A stretch of DNA of 64,000 nt from Adiantum capillus-veneris. Lineage: Eukaryota > Streptophyta > Polypodiopsida > Polypodiales > Pteridaceae. Below the pieces are notes generated by a model. The model saw only the letters and a list, made by a program, of their open reading frames with translations, did no database searches and was not told where the DNA came from. The DNA lies in assembly GCA_014529385.2 (NCBI GenBank), contig CM043952.1, positions 149,449,057 through 149,513,056 of the forward strand, written 5' to 3'. A program made the translations under genes and the position numbers. Shown here one piece after another: positions 32,506 to 52,567 of this stretch (its first letter is position 1; the number at the start of each line of letters is the position of its first letter).

Positions 32506-33108
32506 TGTAACAGACTTGGACACTCCAAGTCGAGATTCTACCGCGATACCACAAGAATTCACTTCAAAACAGTTCACAGTTCACAATTGATTCGACACTG
32601 GCCCGAAAGCGTTCCGTGCCTAAAGGTATTGACCCCAGAGTCTGCCGCCCCTTTCGATGTTTCTTTTTGTATTAATCTGCAACTCAAGTACAAGGGAGTG
32701 GGAGGCTCTCACTCTCAGACTCTGTGTCCAGATGCTCTGAGAAGTGGGAAGCCTGCCCACTTATTTAAAGGTTACAAGGGATGCCCAAAAGCAGAGCCCC
32801 AAAAGCTGAAAATTAAAAGCCCTAAAAAAAAAGCAAGGCTCTCTCTCTCACAAGCTTTGCTTGTAAAATTAAAGCAACTCCTTGTGTAGCTTTTTTTTTC
32901 CAAGCATTGCGTAGATTCTTACGTATTCAAAAGCTGCCGTTGCCATCCGTACGTTGTTGCCACGTGTCAGCAGCCCCGCGTTTTGCATCGGATTTTCCGG
33001 GTAGCCATACGGCAGTGCCACGTCAGCATGCAACCCGCACTTCCGGGACCAGCAAGGCGGGTGTGTGTGTGCGTCTGCTGCCCACTGGCACGTCACCGGT
33101 TTGTGACA
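32506..33108 (-). repeat. 5' LTR of element A (type II U3)
   Basis: Minus-strand TGTCACAAACC…TTACA. R/U5 resembles the other members (block altered to CGAAAGGGGCGGCAGACT-like near 32640-32660), but U3 lacks teloboxes and has GCATTGCGTAG, CACGTGTCAGCAG and a TG run (33060-33072). Confidence 0.88.
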
Positions 33109-33421
33109 CTGCACCCATTCCAGATGGTGCAGATGACAACGGCTCTCACTATAATGCAAAGGTCGAGCCAGATGTACCAAGTCAGACAAGCTATTGACAT
33201 AGCAACCTAGGTATGGATGGGAGGTTTAATACGCGGCGTACAAACGCGTACTAGATGTATTTTTGAGAATAAAAAATAAAATACATCAACTTTATTGTTA
33301 GGTGCAACAGAATTGAAATGGTGACAAGATCTTGACTTCACAGTGCACACTTCGACAAATCTCTACTTTTTTTCTTGCGTTAATGAGTGCTACTTAGCAT
33401 GAGAGATGGTTCCTTTATTTC

Positions 33422-33483
<62 letters not shown>
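33109..33483. other. Flank between element A and element F
   Basis: The first 100 bases could encode APIPDGADDNGSHYNAKVEP then a stop (plus strand, up to about 33198), followed by AT-rich sequence with AATAAA-type signals (33265-33290). The family was not recognised. A GA run (33424-33480) separates it from F. Confidence 0.3.
33424..33480 (+). repeat. (GA)n run at the left edge of F
   Basis: Pure GA repeat at the point where homology between the two F LTRs stops. Confidence 0.95.
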
Positions 33484-33484
<1 letters not shown>

Positions 33485-34101
33485 AATGCATAAAACCCCC
33501 CAGAACTTTACACGGTCATTTGCGAAGCTCAACTAGAGGGGCAATACCATATGTGTAAAGGGGGAGAGAGATGCGCGAGAGCAAATCATCGCGCTACATG
33601 AGTCAAGGGAGAAGGCAAGCTTTACATTAAAGCTGTGAGCACTTGCATCCACTACTCACACACAATGTAGTACACTTGTGAAGTCCAAAAATCAGCCCCC
33701 ACTCAAAAATGGGTGCCCCCTCCTTGATGAGACTTCTGGAAAGTGTGTGTTGGCCTGCATGTAGCTCCCCTACTCCCCTACTGCCAAGTGTCCATTTGAC
33801 TCCGTTTGGTTTAATTTCCTAGTATCCACCAACTTAAAAGTCCTGCCCATGGGTCTAGATGACTTTGAACTGAGCCTAGCCAACCTTTTACTGCTCGGAT
33901 CTCAGTGCCGACTGGCCGATCATCTCGTGGCGACCTGCCCTTCCTGTCTGCGGGTGAAACTCTCGGCCAACATGCCCGTTTCACACTGGCCATGCAATGT
34001 CCGGGCATTTGTGATTTTAACAAGAGGGTCCCAAAAATTAAATAAAACTCAAGGGAAAGAAACTAGCAAATATATATAGTGGTTGTCACAGTCTCGTGAC
34101 G
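33484..34101 (-). repeat. Left LTR of F, truncated
   Basis: It matches 35555-36151 nearly base for base (CATAAAACCCCCAGAACTTT…, TGCCAAGTGTCCATTTGACT…), and ends next to a purine tract AAGAGGAGGGTA (minus, 34102-34114). Confidence 0.82.
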
Positions 34102-34689
34102 TACCCTCCTCTTAAAATTGCAAATGTCCTCGATTGCATGCATCCTATACATGCCACAAATGATTTAGTCTGATTAGCACTCTTTTAACATCGCATGTAT
34201 CCGCAAGAAAGATTATCAAACATGTGTACAAATGACTTTTGTCAAACAATGTACATTGTTATGCAGTGAATCCTTATGTACATATGAAGTGCTAGCTCTA
34301 TCATCACCCCTCTTTTGAGCACGTGCCAAGCCGTTTGACCTTTGCTCTACTGAAGTGACCTGAGTTGGGGAATACGTGGGTTGCAAACCAAAAGCTTCAA
34401 GGTAACATTGCAATACATTTGGTGACTGTACATGCCATATATGATTTAGTGTGGTAAGCACCTTTTATCATCGCAAGAAAAATTGTCATACATGTGTAGA
34501 AATGACTCAATGAGACCTTCATACTTTTGTCAAACAATGTACACTTCTATTGCATCGAAACCCTTGCTGTATGCCAATGTTATGGGGTTTGGCATCATGC
34601 CTTGCATACCCCCAAGGATTGTTTCTGGCATATATTACTGGTTTCTAAGCGCATAACCAACAAGGCTCTGAAACACTGATCCACCCCCG

Positions 34690-35035
34690 AAATACCCAGG
34701 ATGTACCTTGGGTGGTGGAAAAACATGACACATAGTATGGAAATTCTATCCATTTAAACCAAGATTTGGACTCAGAAAGGTGGCTGGCTGAACTGGTATA
34801 GCTTGTGGAACTGGCGTCCTAACCACTTGTTCGTGGACAAAGGGAATTTGCCTTGGAGCCCCAATTGACTCCGCAACATGCGAGTGCTCCGTGCCTTGCT
34901 GGGATGCGTAAGGGACCTGGGCTTGAGCCTCAACGGGCTCTCCTGCATGAGAAAGTTTCCTTGTCTGCTGTGACACTGGTGGCGCTTGCAGATCAAAATG
35001 CACCAAAACACCCGATCGGTGATTCCCTAACTTCC
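34690..35035 (-). pseudogene. Element F gag remnant
   Basis: Minus-strand reading gives a glutamine/valine/proline-rich segment (about 80 codons, 35011-34746) followed by HPGYFGGGSVFQ (near 34700-34670), which matches YPGYFGGGSVFQA in E gag. The rest of gag and all of pol are missing. Confidence 0.65.
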
Positions 35036-36151
35036 CCGAAGCTCCAGGGACCTGTAGGCATCAAAACTGGCCAAAACCCTAAACCTACAAAAAATTACAG
35101 CAAGCTGTAATTCTCTGTTTTGCGCTTCGATTTGCATGCCGATCACTCTTGTGGGTAGCCCTCGAGCTCCCGCATGTGTAGGGTCACTTGCCCTTTGAAT
35201 TAGACGAGATTCCTCGCGGGAAATCTTTCTAAATTGTCCTGTATAAGCACCCACGGCTTTCCCGAGGCTCCATTGGCGATAACTTGCGTTTAGGTGCAAA
35301 ACCCTAAACCTGCAAAAAAACACAGCAGGCTGTAATTTTCCATTTCGCATCATTTTGAGCGGAGCAAACATGTGTACGCGTGTGTCAGAAGCTCCCGCCT
35401 GCAATGGGACAGTTCCCCTGTAAATCGGACGAGTTTTCACGCGAGAAAACTCTCTGTTTTCGCATTTCGTCGTGATGGAATTGTGCGTACCTGAAGGGAG
35501 TTAGCAATTAGCTAATCCGGTTCCTGTACAGAAGGCTCTTGCCTTGGCAAACGCACATAAAACCCCCAGAACTTTACACGGTCATATGGGAAGCCCATCT
35601 AGAGGGGCATTACCATATGTGCAAAGGGGAGAGAGTGATGCGCCACAGCAAATCATCGCGCTACATGAGTCAAGGGAGAAGGCAAGCTTTCCATTAAAGC
35701 TGTGAGCACCTACACCCACTACTCTCACACACTGTGTAACACACTTGTGAAGTCCAAAAATCAGCCCCCACTCAAAAATGGGCGCCCCCTTTATGAGGCT
35801 TCTGGAAAGTGTGTGTTGGCGTGCATGCAATTCCCCTACTGCCAAGTGTCCATTTGACTCAGTTTAATTTCCTAATATCCACCAACTTAAAAGTTTTGCC
35901 CAGGGGCCTAAATGACTTTGAACTGAGCCTAGCCAGCCTTTACTGCTCGGATTTCGGTTCCGACTGCCAGACCATCTCGTGGTGACTTGTCCTTCCTGAC
36001 TGCGAGTGAAACTCTCGGCCAACGGCCGTTTCACACTAGCCATGCAATGTCCGGGCATTTGTGATTTTAACAAGAGGGTCCCAAAAATTAAATAAAAATC
36101 AAGGGAAAGAAACTAGCAAATACATATAGTGGTTGTCACAGTCTCATGACA
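35036..36151 (-). repeat. Right LTR of F
   Basis: Homologous to E LTR in reverse (TTAGCAATTAGCTAATCCGG, CTTGCCTTGGCAAACGC, CATCGCGCTACATGAG). It holds two telobox-like AAACCCTAAACCT motifs (35076-35088, 35301-35313). Confidence 0.78.
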
Positions 36152-36340
36152 GTGACTCCAATCTGCCATCGCAATAATTCAGTGATGATTTTGTGTATCC
36201 TTTTTGTTACTTAATATTCTTGTGCTTTTGTGTGATTGATTGCTTATTTTGAGACATGGAAAAACAGGACATTGTTGCTTGTGTTTTGAATTGCAAAAAT
36301 TGTAAGGTGCATATCATATACAGTATGACAGTTCTGCTGA

Positions 36341-45030
<8,690 letters not shown>

Positions 45031-46250
45031 AAGATACTTACACTGGCCTCATAATAGTACAAACAGAGTTAAAAGAGCACTCCATTCATCAAGGAGTCCT
45101 CTTTGCGCTTAATGTGTAATTTTCTGTTAAACTCAAACAATTAAATACTTTCAGATAGTGGCACAAATGGGTAACAAGGTTTCCCTGTAGCTTACTTTCC
45201 CTCCAAGAAAATGCACCCCATTTTGCTATGTAACTAATCATGTCACACCTATAAAACTTATCCAAAGCTTCCCTAAAATCCAGCTAGTTATCCTCTTTGT
45301 GCATTTGTAAAACTACAACAACCCTCATCACTTGCCACTTGGCATGCACCCCCATCGTCCTGGTGATCGCATGTGTGGGTAATAGGCTGGACATGTTTCG
45401 GCACTGGGCAGGTGAAGGTTTAAGCTGCAAAATTGGAGCTTTTTGAAATCAAGAGAATACGCATAATAAGAAATTCTGTGTTTTGGATATAACCTACAAT
45501 GAGAAATTTGAGGGATGGTCTTTGTGACGGGTCTGCAGCTGCTCCCACATTTACTCCCTGCTTTGGTCTTGGTGGCTTTTTGGTATTTGTCATTTGGCAT
45601 GATAGCTCTTTTTCTTTGCATGCTCTATTGATTTCTTGTTCTGTTGTTTTGCCTGTTTCTTGTTTGTTTTTTGCTGTATTTCCTTGCTATGAAGTTTGTG
45701 TGCGCGCGCGTGTGGAGGAAGGTTTTGTGGGTTCTATTGATTTTGTTTTCATTCTTCTCTTAAGACCGTTTTTGTTTTGCTTTCTCGTTTTCTTTGTGTT
45801 GGATTGTTGGTTGTGCTTTGCTATCTCTACCAGGATTCCACTGCGGGTCTTCATATGGTTTTCATCAAAGCCTCCTTCGCTGTCTTCTTGAAGTTCCCTT
45901 CCCAGCTATGGTCAAGAGTCACCTTCAAAAAGCAAGTGGACTGGTCACTATACTCGCTGACAGCTCCTCGTTTGCTCCTGTGCAGTGCTATGCTACTCAC
46001 CTTGTGGCCTCCTCATGCAATTTTCCTTGTGATGTCAATTTTTTCTTTCCCATCATCCTCATCATCAATTGTTCCCTCCCCTCTGTTTATATATGGTCTT
46101 GTTGCTAGATGGTTCCATTTGACGGGCTTGATACCGAGCTCTCGTCATTGCAAATGCTACTTCGTCCATATCACCGTTGGTGGCTTCTTGGTGGTTCAGG
46201 TTTTTGATACGTAATTGTAGAGTGTGCTTTTGAGACATGTATCCAATCTT
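45031..46250. other. Downstream of agmatine deiminase; no gene supported
   Basis: The first few hundred bases are probably 3' untranslated sequence. A hydrophobic open frame (45499-45891) has no family features and lies in T-rich sequence. Confidence 0.55.
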
Positions 46251-46257
46251 TCAGAGG

Positions 46258-46658
46258 TTGTTGTCATCCTCTCTCCATGTAGCTTGCCAAGTCTCTCTCT
46301 CATCACCACGAGAGTGATGAGAATGGGCTTTAGCCTATGATCCTACCCTTACGACATTCAGACGAGATGATAAGAGATAACATTACATGAGATAAGGTGT
46401 TCATTTGATGCATGCACTAGCTTCTAAATTTAGTCCTCATCTTACAGGGTCGACCCCTCTTCCTAGGGATGCTTTTGGGATGCATCTCGACTTGTAATGA
46501 ATGCACTACCCATTGTACTGCTCTTTTGTACTCTCATTTTGATACAGTTGAATAATCAAATGTCCAATTCTTGTCACTTGTTATGTGTTATTATGGTATT
46601 CTAATCATGAATGCTACTATGTTGAATCCTCCATAGATTAACAAGTGATATCAGGGCC
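46258..46658 (+). repeat. Copia-like LTR end with primer-binding site remnant
   Basis: AAGTGATATCAGGGCCC at 46644-46660 corresponds to AAGTGGTATCAGAGCCG of element H (51905-51921). The sequence before it ends in TTAACA and would be the LTR. Its left end is not certain. No gag follows. Confidence 0.4.
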
Positions 46659-46659
46659 C

Positions 46660-47367
46660 ACTAAGGGTTGATAAATTACTAACTTAATAGGATTATCAGC
46701 ACTATTAGTAGTTATCTTTAGTAATCAATAATGAGATTATTGAATGCAATTGTGTTCTTAGGTATGAGTTTCATAAGCCACTAATCACTTTGGCTAATCA
46801 AACTTTGATTATTGGATGATTAGGGCATCATTAGTGTGTGGATAGTTTCTACTCTTTTGCACAAGAATCCCTAGAAAATTACTCTATTCTGTTCTAATTG
46901 AAGCCATTAGAAGCATTCCAAATGCTCATTTAAAGAGTCTTGGATTGAATTAACTTAGTGGGTGATTAGCACTCACTTTACGTGTGTTTTATGCCTTTTT
47001 TGAGTGCTTTTCATCTATTTCTTGTGCATCATTACATCGTTATCATCAAGGTCCACATTGTGTTCTCACCTAGCCAAAAAGTCTCTGATGTCAACTCCAT
47101 TTTGAGCCATCAAGCTTCGAAAACAGATGTCATTAGGCCCTTATAATCACCTTTCCTTATTTGGGTGTATGTGAGCCTCTGCAAATGACGTGATAACTAG
47201 GTCTCTTTCGACAAGGAAGACCACAAATTGGTGGATTTGCCTAAGGCATTTGACTATTAATGGGGAGAGATCATGGGTTCGGGACTCCTATCCAAATTTT
47301 GTGGAGGATCCTCGACAGACTTGAAAGCTCATATTACATTCAAAAGGTTTTTGACGGGGTGGGTAGT
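46660..47367. other. No recognised feature
   Basis: AT-rich sequence without credible frames. Confidence 0.5.
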
Positions 47368-48089
47368 GGAATGTGACACACGGCCGTTCTCTTTACCTCT
47401 AAGTGCGTACTTCAAGCCCTCACTAACCTTGTTGCTCTCTGTCTCTCTCTCGTCTGTTGATTGTGGAAGATGATTATTGGTGTGAAATTGTTTTTCCAAG
47501 GAGTAGATAGCCCGTGTCGGATTTGACTAGTCGGTGTTCTCGCGGACAATTTTTTCAAGTAGAAAACAAAAACATGGATGTCTATAAATGTTATATATCT
47601 CTTTCTGGAGCATGTGGCATTGTGAGGAGTTTAAACATCGACAACTTTTTGGAGAGTTTCCAAGGTTGTTAAAACCACTCCATAGGCATCATGGGAAGGA
47701 AACATGTAGATAAATTGAATGGACAATGGAATGTGACACACGGCCGTTCTCTTTACCTCTAAGTGCGTACTTTAAGCCCTCTCTCTCTCTCTCTCTCTCT
47801 CTCTCGTGTCTGTTGATTGTGGAAGAAGATTATTGGTATGAAATTATTTTTGCAAGGAGTAGATAGCCCGTGCCGGATTTGACTAGCCGGTGTTCTCATA
47901 GACAATTTTTTCAAGTAGAAAATAAAAACATGGATGTCTATGTTATATATATGCTATATATCTCTTTCCTGAGCATGTGGCATTGTGAGGAGTTTAAACA
48001 CCAACAACTTTTTGGAGAGTTTCCAAGGTTGTTAAAACCACTCCATAGGCATCATGAAAAGGAAACATGTAGATAAATTGAATGGACAA
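47368..48089 (+). repeat. Tandem duplication, period about 360 bp
   Basis: Copy one, 47368-47727, and copy two, 47728-48089, share GGAATGTGACACACGGCCGT, a variable CT run, GCCCGTG(T/C)CGGATTTGAC, GAGCATGTGGCATTGTGAGG and AATGGACAA. They differ by scattered substitutions, the CT run length and a few extra bases. Confidence 0.92.
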
Positions 48090-49312
48090 GGCTTCCATAC
48101 TTGATAAACAAAGATGAGAGGGAATTTGATGAAGAAAAACCTTTGGTTAATCATGAAAGCTATTTTACACAAGCGACCTAAGTTGTTCACTTTGTCAATG
48201 ACTGTACTAGTCCATAAAGTGTTAAAGAAAATTTTTGGAGCCAAAACTAAACAAAGCAAAGTAACCCTAAAGAAGCAATTATAAAATTTAACCACGAAGC
48301 TTTCGATCAAGTGTAGCACAATAGATGTCCTACCCTATTTGTGCATTGTGACAGACCATGTTGTGATTGGAACCATTGACAATGAAAGATAATATCTGAT
48401 GTCACTCAAAGCCGCACTTGCAAAGATTGAGAGACCCCCCCCTTGCCTAGACACATGTAGCACCAACCTATACTCTCCAACTCTAGTGCTTAATAAGTTG
48501 TGTTTTGAAGACTCTTGCACTTTAGGTGTAACAAAAGATCTTGAAATTGGGAGTGAGATTGTGAAAGAATATATTTACCACACAAGCTATCATCACTTGT
48601 ATGTAGCTAATTGATATCGAAACCCTATCATGAATGCCCAAGTGAAGGAATTATACAGACACATAAGCTATACTAATGCACACATTGCAACTAAGTAGAC
48701 ATAACAAGATATATTGAAGGGAAGCAAATGCACAAAAGCACCATTAATTTACTGTAATAAATCTTAGGAACTCAAAACGTCACACTAGTTTTTAGAATCT
48801 CAAATACCAATTACAAAGGCAAGCTTTGAAACGAGAAATTTTTCCTACTTCCGATGCTTTGTTTATTCCATCCCAATTGCTCGAGTTGATCTTATCACTT
48901 TTGCCTCACGGCTATTCGTATTAGTGTTGTGCATGCAACTTAGGGGAGACAAGACAAAGTTCTAGCCAAAAATTATCTATAAAAAAATATTTAAAACCAT
49001 ACTGTGCTTGCTTGATTCCAAAAGCTTGCCAATTGATTCTTTGAAATTCAATTGAGAAGGTTAGAATGAGACCTCCTTTCCATACTAGCTCCGTTTAGTT
49101 GCTTCTCATGTTGGAGAATGTATATACAATTACAACGGTTTAAGGTGAGGGATCCATCTCAGTGTAGGTAGTTTTTGAAACTTTTCTTTTAACAATACCA
49201 TGGAAATAAAATGCTTGAACCTAGTAGAAGATCATCATGCCTAACTTAGTAGTAGGAATGGACTACCATGGGCTAGATGGACGCAAGGACAATTAGTGTC
49301 TAATGCTAACCC

Positions 49313-49313
<1 letters not shown>
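48090..49313. other. No recognised feature
   Basis: AT-rich. Short plus-strand readings near 48100-48330 are interrupted by stops. Confidence 0.5.
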
Positions 49314-49373
<60 letters not shown>

Positions 49374-49602
49374 TTCAATGTCATAGGAAAAATCCCACGG
49401 GACCTTAAAGATCTATCCTACGAGTCTTGAATTCTAGACCTGATACTCAAGAGAGAGGTAGGTTTCAATGTAGGCAAAATTCCATGGGACTTTAAAGATC
49501 TATCCTATGAGTCTTGAATTCAAGACCTAATACTCAAAAGAGAACTATAATAATAAGTCAGCCACACTTGGTGATAGAAAGCTTATTCCAATTTTCTCTT
49601 CT

Positions 49603-49681
<79 letters not shown>

Positions 49682-49784
49682 CTGAATAAAAGTTTTAACA
49701 TTATAGAGACCTCAGAGGTCTATCTAACGAGTCTAGAACTCAAGATCTGATACTCAAAAAGGAGGTGGGGTAACCAATCCACCA

Positions 49785-49880
<96 letters not shown>
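49314..49880. repeat. Cluster of GA, CT, CA and TG microsatellites with repeated 80-bp units
   Basis: GA run 49314-49371; CT 49608-49637 then CA 49637-49681; TG 49787-49820 then GA 49820-49879. Between them a unit with GGTTTCAATGTCATAGG, AAAGATCTATCCTACGAGTC and GACCTGATACTCAA recurs (49371-49450, 49461-49545, partly 49700-49760). Confidence 0.9.
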
Positions 49881-49883
<3 letters not shown>

Positions 49884-49919
49884 CTAATGTCATAGGGAAA
49901 AGTCTTCAAGTAACATTGA

Positions 49920-50770
49920 TAATTGTGTCACCTCACACAAAACTACTATAGCACCTCATTCGTTAGCTCTATACTTGACAATGACATTGTGGATGCTTCT
50001 TTCTGGTCCATGCAGTAACATCACTCCCAATTGAGAATATGAACTAGCCGAAATACCATCCATTAGATGTGTTACCAACCCAATTTGCATGTGTATTTGA
50101 TCAACTTCATTGTCCTTCCATCCTCATAAGATAAAGCAAAGTCCAAAGTATTATGTACATATTGCAATGTGCATCTCTTACAATCAAAGTGTTGCTTCCT
50201 TACATAAGCTGAATAAATTGGCTCTCAAAACTAATGAAGTAATTTCACTCCATCCTTGAAATTTCCAAGTAGATCCAGCCACCCTTAGTCTTGCTGTACA
50301 TGGTTGCATTCTCAAGTGCATCGCTTGTATGTGCACAAACATGTAATTTTTCTCTTTAAGGGCATAAAACGATAGGCTTGCAATAAGCCGTAGCATACTT
50401 TGGTAGCATATCTAAAGCACGTTGCCTTTGTCATAGCATTGTGCATATCACTTCTATGTCAAAACAATAGCACAACACCCCCAAATATTATATACCAAAT
50501 TCATGTTTCAAGAAAATCTTCATACCATCTATTTGGGCAGCCACACCTATAGTTGCACAAACTAATGTTATCTTGGATACACGGTTGAATGTAGTTTATT
50601 CATAATTTCTTTGCCAGCAATCTAGCTTTATACCTACTGACACAACTATCTGCATTTACCCTATAGACACACTTGTAGCCAATTTCTTTCTTGCCTTTAG
50701 GAAATGCAACCGATTCCCAAGTTTGATTTGCATGAAGTGAGTCTATCTCGTCATCCATGGAGAATGTTTT
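49920..50770 (-). pseudogene. Ty1/copia pol remnant (RT and RNase H)
   Basis: Read leftward from 50770: MDDEIDSLHANQTWESVAFP then KGKKEIGYKCVYRVNAD and RYKARLLAK, the start of copia RT. Near 50150-49925, RCTLQYVHNTLDFALSYEDG and MDQKEASTMSLSSIELTNEV correspond to the RT-RNase H end (WTSKKQ…LSSxEAEY). Stops and deletions throughout. Confidence 0.75.
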
Positions 50771-51578
50771 TTTTTGGACACCGACCTTGAAATATTACTC
50801 AAGTAATGAATCTAAATTTATGAATTTGACGAGCAATATATTTTAAAATTAAATTTACCATTTTTCAACAAAAATTTTAATTTAGACCTTAATTGGTCAT
50901 TTTTTTCAATATCACATGTAAGGATTAAAAAAACATCTCTTACAACTTTTTATATAATAGAAAGAAGTGGTTTAAGTAGTGCCACCTAGACTTTTCAAAT
51001 AAGTATCAATGTCACAACACACCTTATATGTACTAGGGTTTTGCTAGGAGACAACATCTTGTTGAGTAGGGTAAGGTTTTTGAAATGTAGATGAAAACTA
51101 AATGAGGAAGTGTGAAGATCTCAGACCTCCTACATAAAATCTAGTTAATCATGCATAGGTCAATCATAGAAAAGTTAGGAGAGTGAAAAGAAAAGAAATT
51201 ATGATGATAGGAGCCCATTAAAGTTCCATGTAACAAAATCTTAGAACCACATGTAGGCTTTAATATTTTGGGTCCCATGTCATAATGTGATGTGTTTCAT
51301 CAAACCTACTTGGCCCTCAATCTCCCCTACCATCAAGTTCTTCAATGGGCATGGCTTTGGCAACTAGCTACCCCAAAATACAAAACCTTATAGCAAAGTC
51401 TGGCGAAAAACATCTTAAGGTCTACACCAACGAGATAAAAATAAAAAAGCTCAAAATTTTTAAGATTCGCCAAATTGGTGATTTTTAGTCTAAAAAAAAA
51501 AAAACATTGTCCATGGATCACTCTTATTCTTCTCTCCAACAACATCTTGAGAACATTTGGATTCTTCAGCTTCCATAA
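50771..51578. other. No recognised feature
   Basis: AT-rich intergenic sequence without credible frames. Confidence 0.5.
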
Positions 51579-51904
51579 TGTAAGGTATGAGCTTTGTCCT
51601 AGAGTCACTAGAGTATGAGTCAATGAGAGAAGAGGTGGAATTATCCCACATGTAGTGGTGCAAGGCTGTAGAGCTACTTAAAGCTCCTTTCATGAATAAA
51701 CTATTCCAACTTTGCATTACATGTCTCTTGTCTATAGGGGTCTTGTGATGGGTTAACAAACTACTCAAGATCGTGTTTATGAGTCCAAGTTAATCTATCT
51801 TGGAACCTATTTCGCTTGAGTAACAATCTAGCCTACACACACTCACTTGTGTGCACTATGTTTTTGTATCATCCACCCTAGCTAGCACAATCCCATTCCC
51901 ATCA
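51579..51904 (+). repeat. 5' LTR of element H
   Basis: 326 bases, TGTAAGGTATGAGC…CCCATCA. Confidence 0.92.
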
Positions 51905-51906
51905 AG

Positions 51907-51919
51907 TGGTATCAGAGCC
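51907..51919 (+). promoter_or_regulatory. Primer-binding site of element H
   Basis: TGGTATCAGAGCC, intact initiator tRNA-Met site, two bases after the LTR. Confidence 0.93.
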
Positions 51920-52567
51920 GATGGTTCCATACCTAAGCCTATTTGTATTAGCTTTTTTTTAAATCTCGCTTCCTAATCACCATTTGGGCATGAGCATGCT
52001 CCACTACCCTTTGATGATTAGAAGAGGGGGAAATTTGCATTTAATCTTTTGATTTCTTGCATAATTTTTCTTCGATTAGTAGTCTTGATTAGTATGCGAT
52101 CATTTCATTAAGCTTGTCGTTTGCATTCGGAGTAGCCTATTTTTCATTTAGTGCATCAATAATCACTCGCATTGATTGCAAACACTCACATCTTGCAATT
52201 TCTTAACGTGATTTGTGTGTGGGAACAATACTCTTCAAGAGCTATTAGTCACACTCTTAATTGCCTCCTTTGGACAAGATTAGCATCGTTAATTATTTTT
52301 CTATTGTTAGGTGTGCGTATGAGTCTGTGTGTATTTTAATTACATTCTAATTTGAAAATAGGTGTGTGTGTGTGTTGCACATTATTTCTGTGAGAGCCAC
52401 TCTAAAAAGAGGGGTGTGTGTGAGTGTGTGTGTGTGTGGAAGTCTTTTGTAACACTTTTTCTTTAAAGCTACAAAAGCTATTGACCCTTCACACACACAA
52501 GAGACACTAACGATTGTTGTGTTGTCATAGATCTCTACCTAGCTAGACTTGCACACATCTTTTCACA

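Larger units (their letters stand above)
4360..33108 (-). mobile_element. Element A: oldest Ty3/gypsy element, host of nested insertions
   Basis: The pieces of A lie, from right to left, at 32506-33108 (5' LTR), 31490-32504 (primer site, gag, protease), 17084-17412 (protease to RT), 12148-14838 (RT to integrase C-terminus), 4701-5271 (3' untranslated region) and 4360-4700 (start of the 3' LTR). The breaks join up in the coding sequence once D, the composite segment and B are removed. Both LTR fragments share the same U3 (type II, TGTCACAAACC…), which differs from the U3 of C and D; this ties the two ends together. The rest of the 3' LTR lies left of element C, outside the window. Confidence 0.8.
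33484..36151 (-). mobile_element. Element F: deleted relative of E
   Basis: Two copies of an LTR related to E lie in the minus orientation (33484-34101 and about 35036-36151), around 0.93 kb of internal sequence that keeps only 3' untranslated sequence and a bit of gag. The right LTR is joined directly to gag (near 35036), without its end or primer site. The left LTR is cut at a GA run. The right terminus reads TGTCATGAGACTGTGACA on the minus strand. Confidence 0.75.

Noticed and set aside
45499-46214. Hydrophobic open frames that might be a membrane protein
   Set aside because: T-rich sequence; no start context, splice structure or family motif; overlapping frames are equally open.
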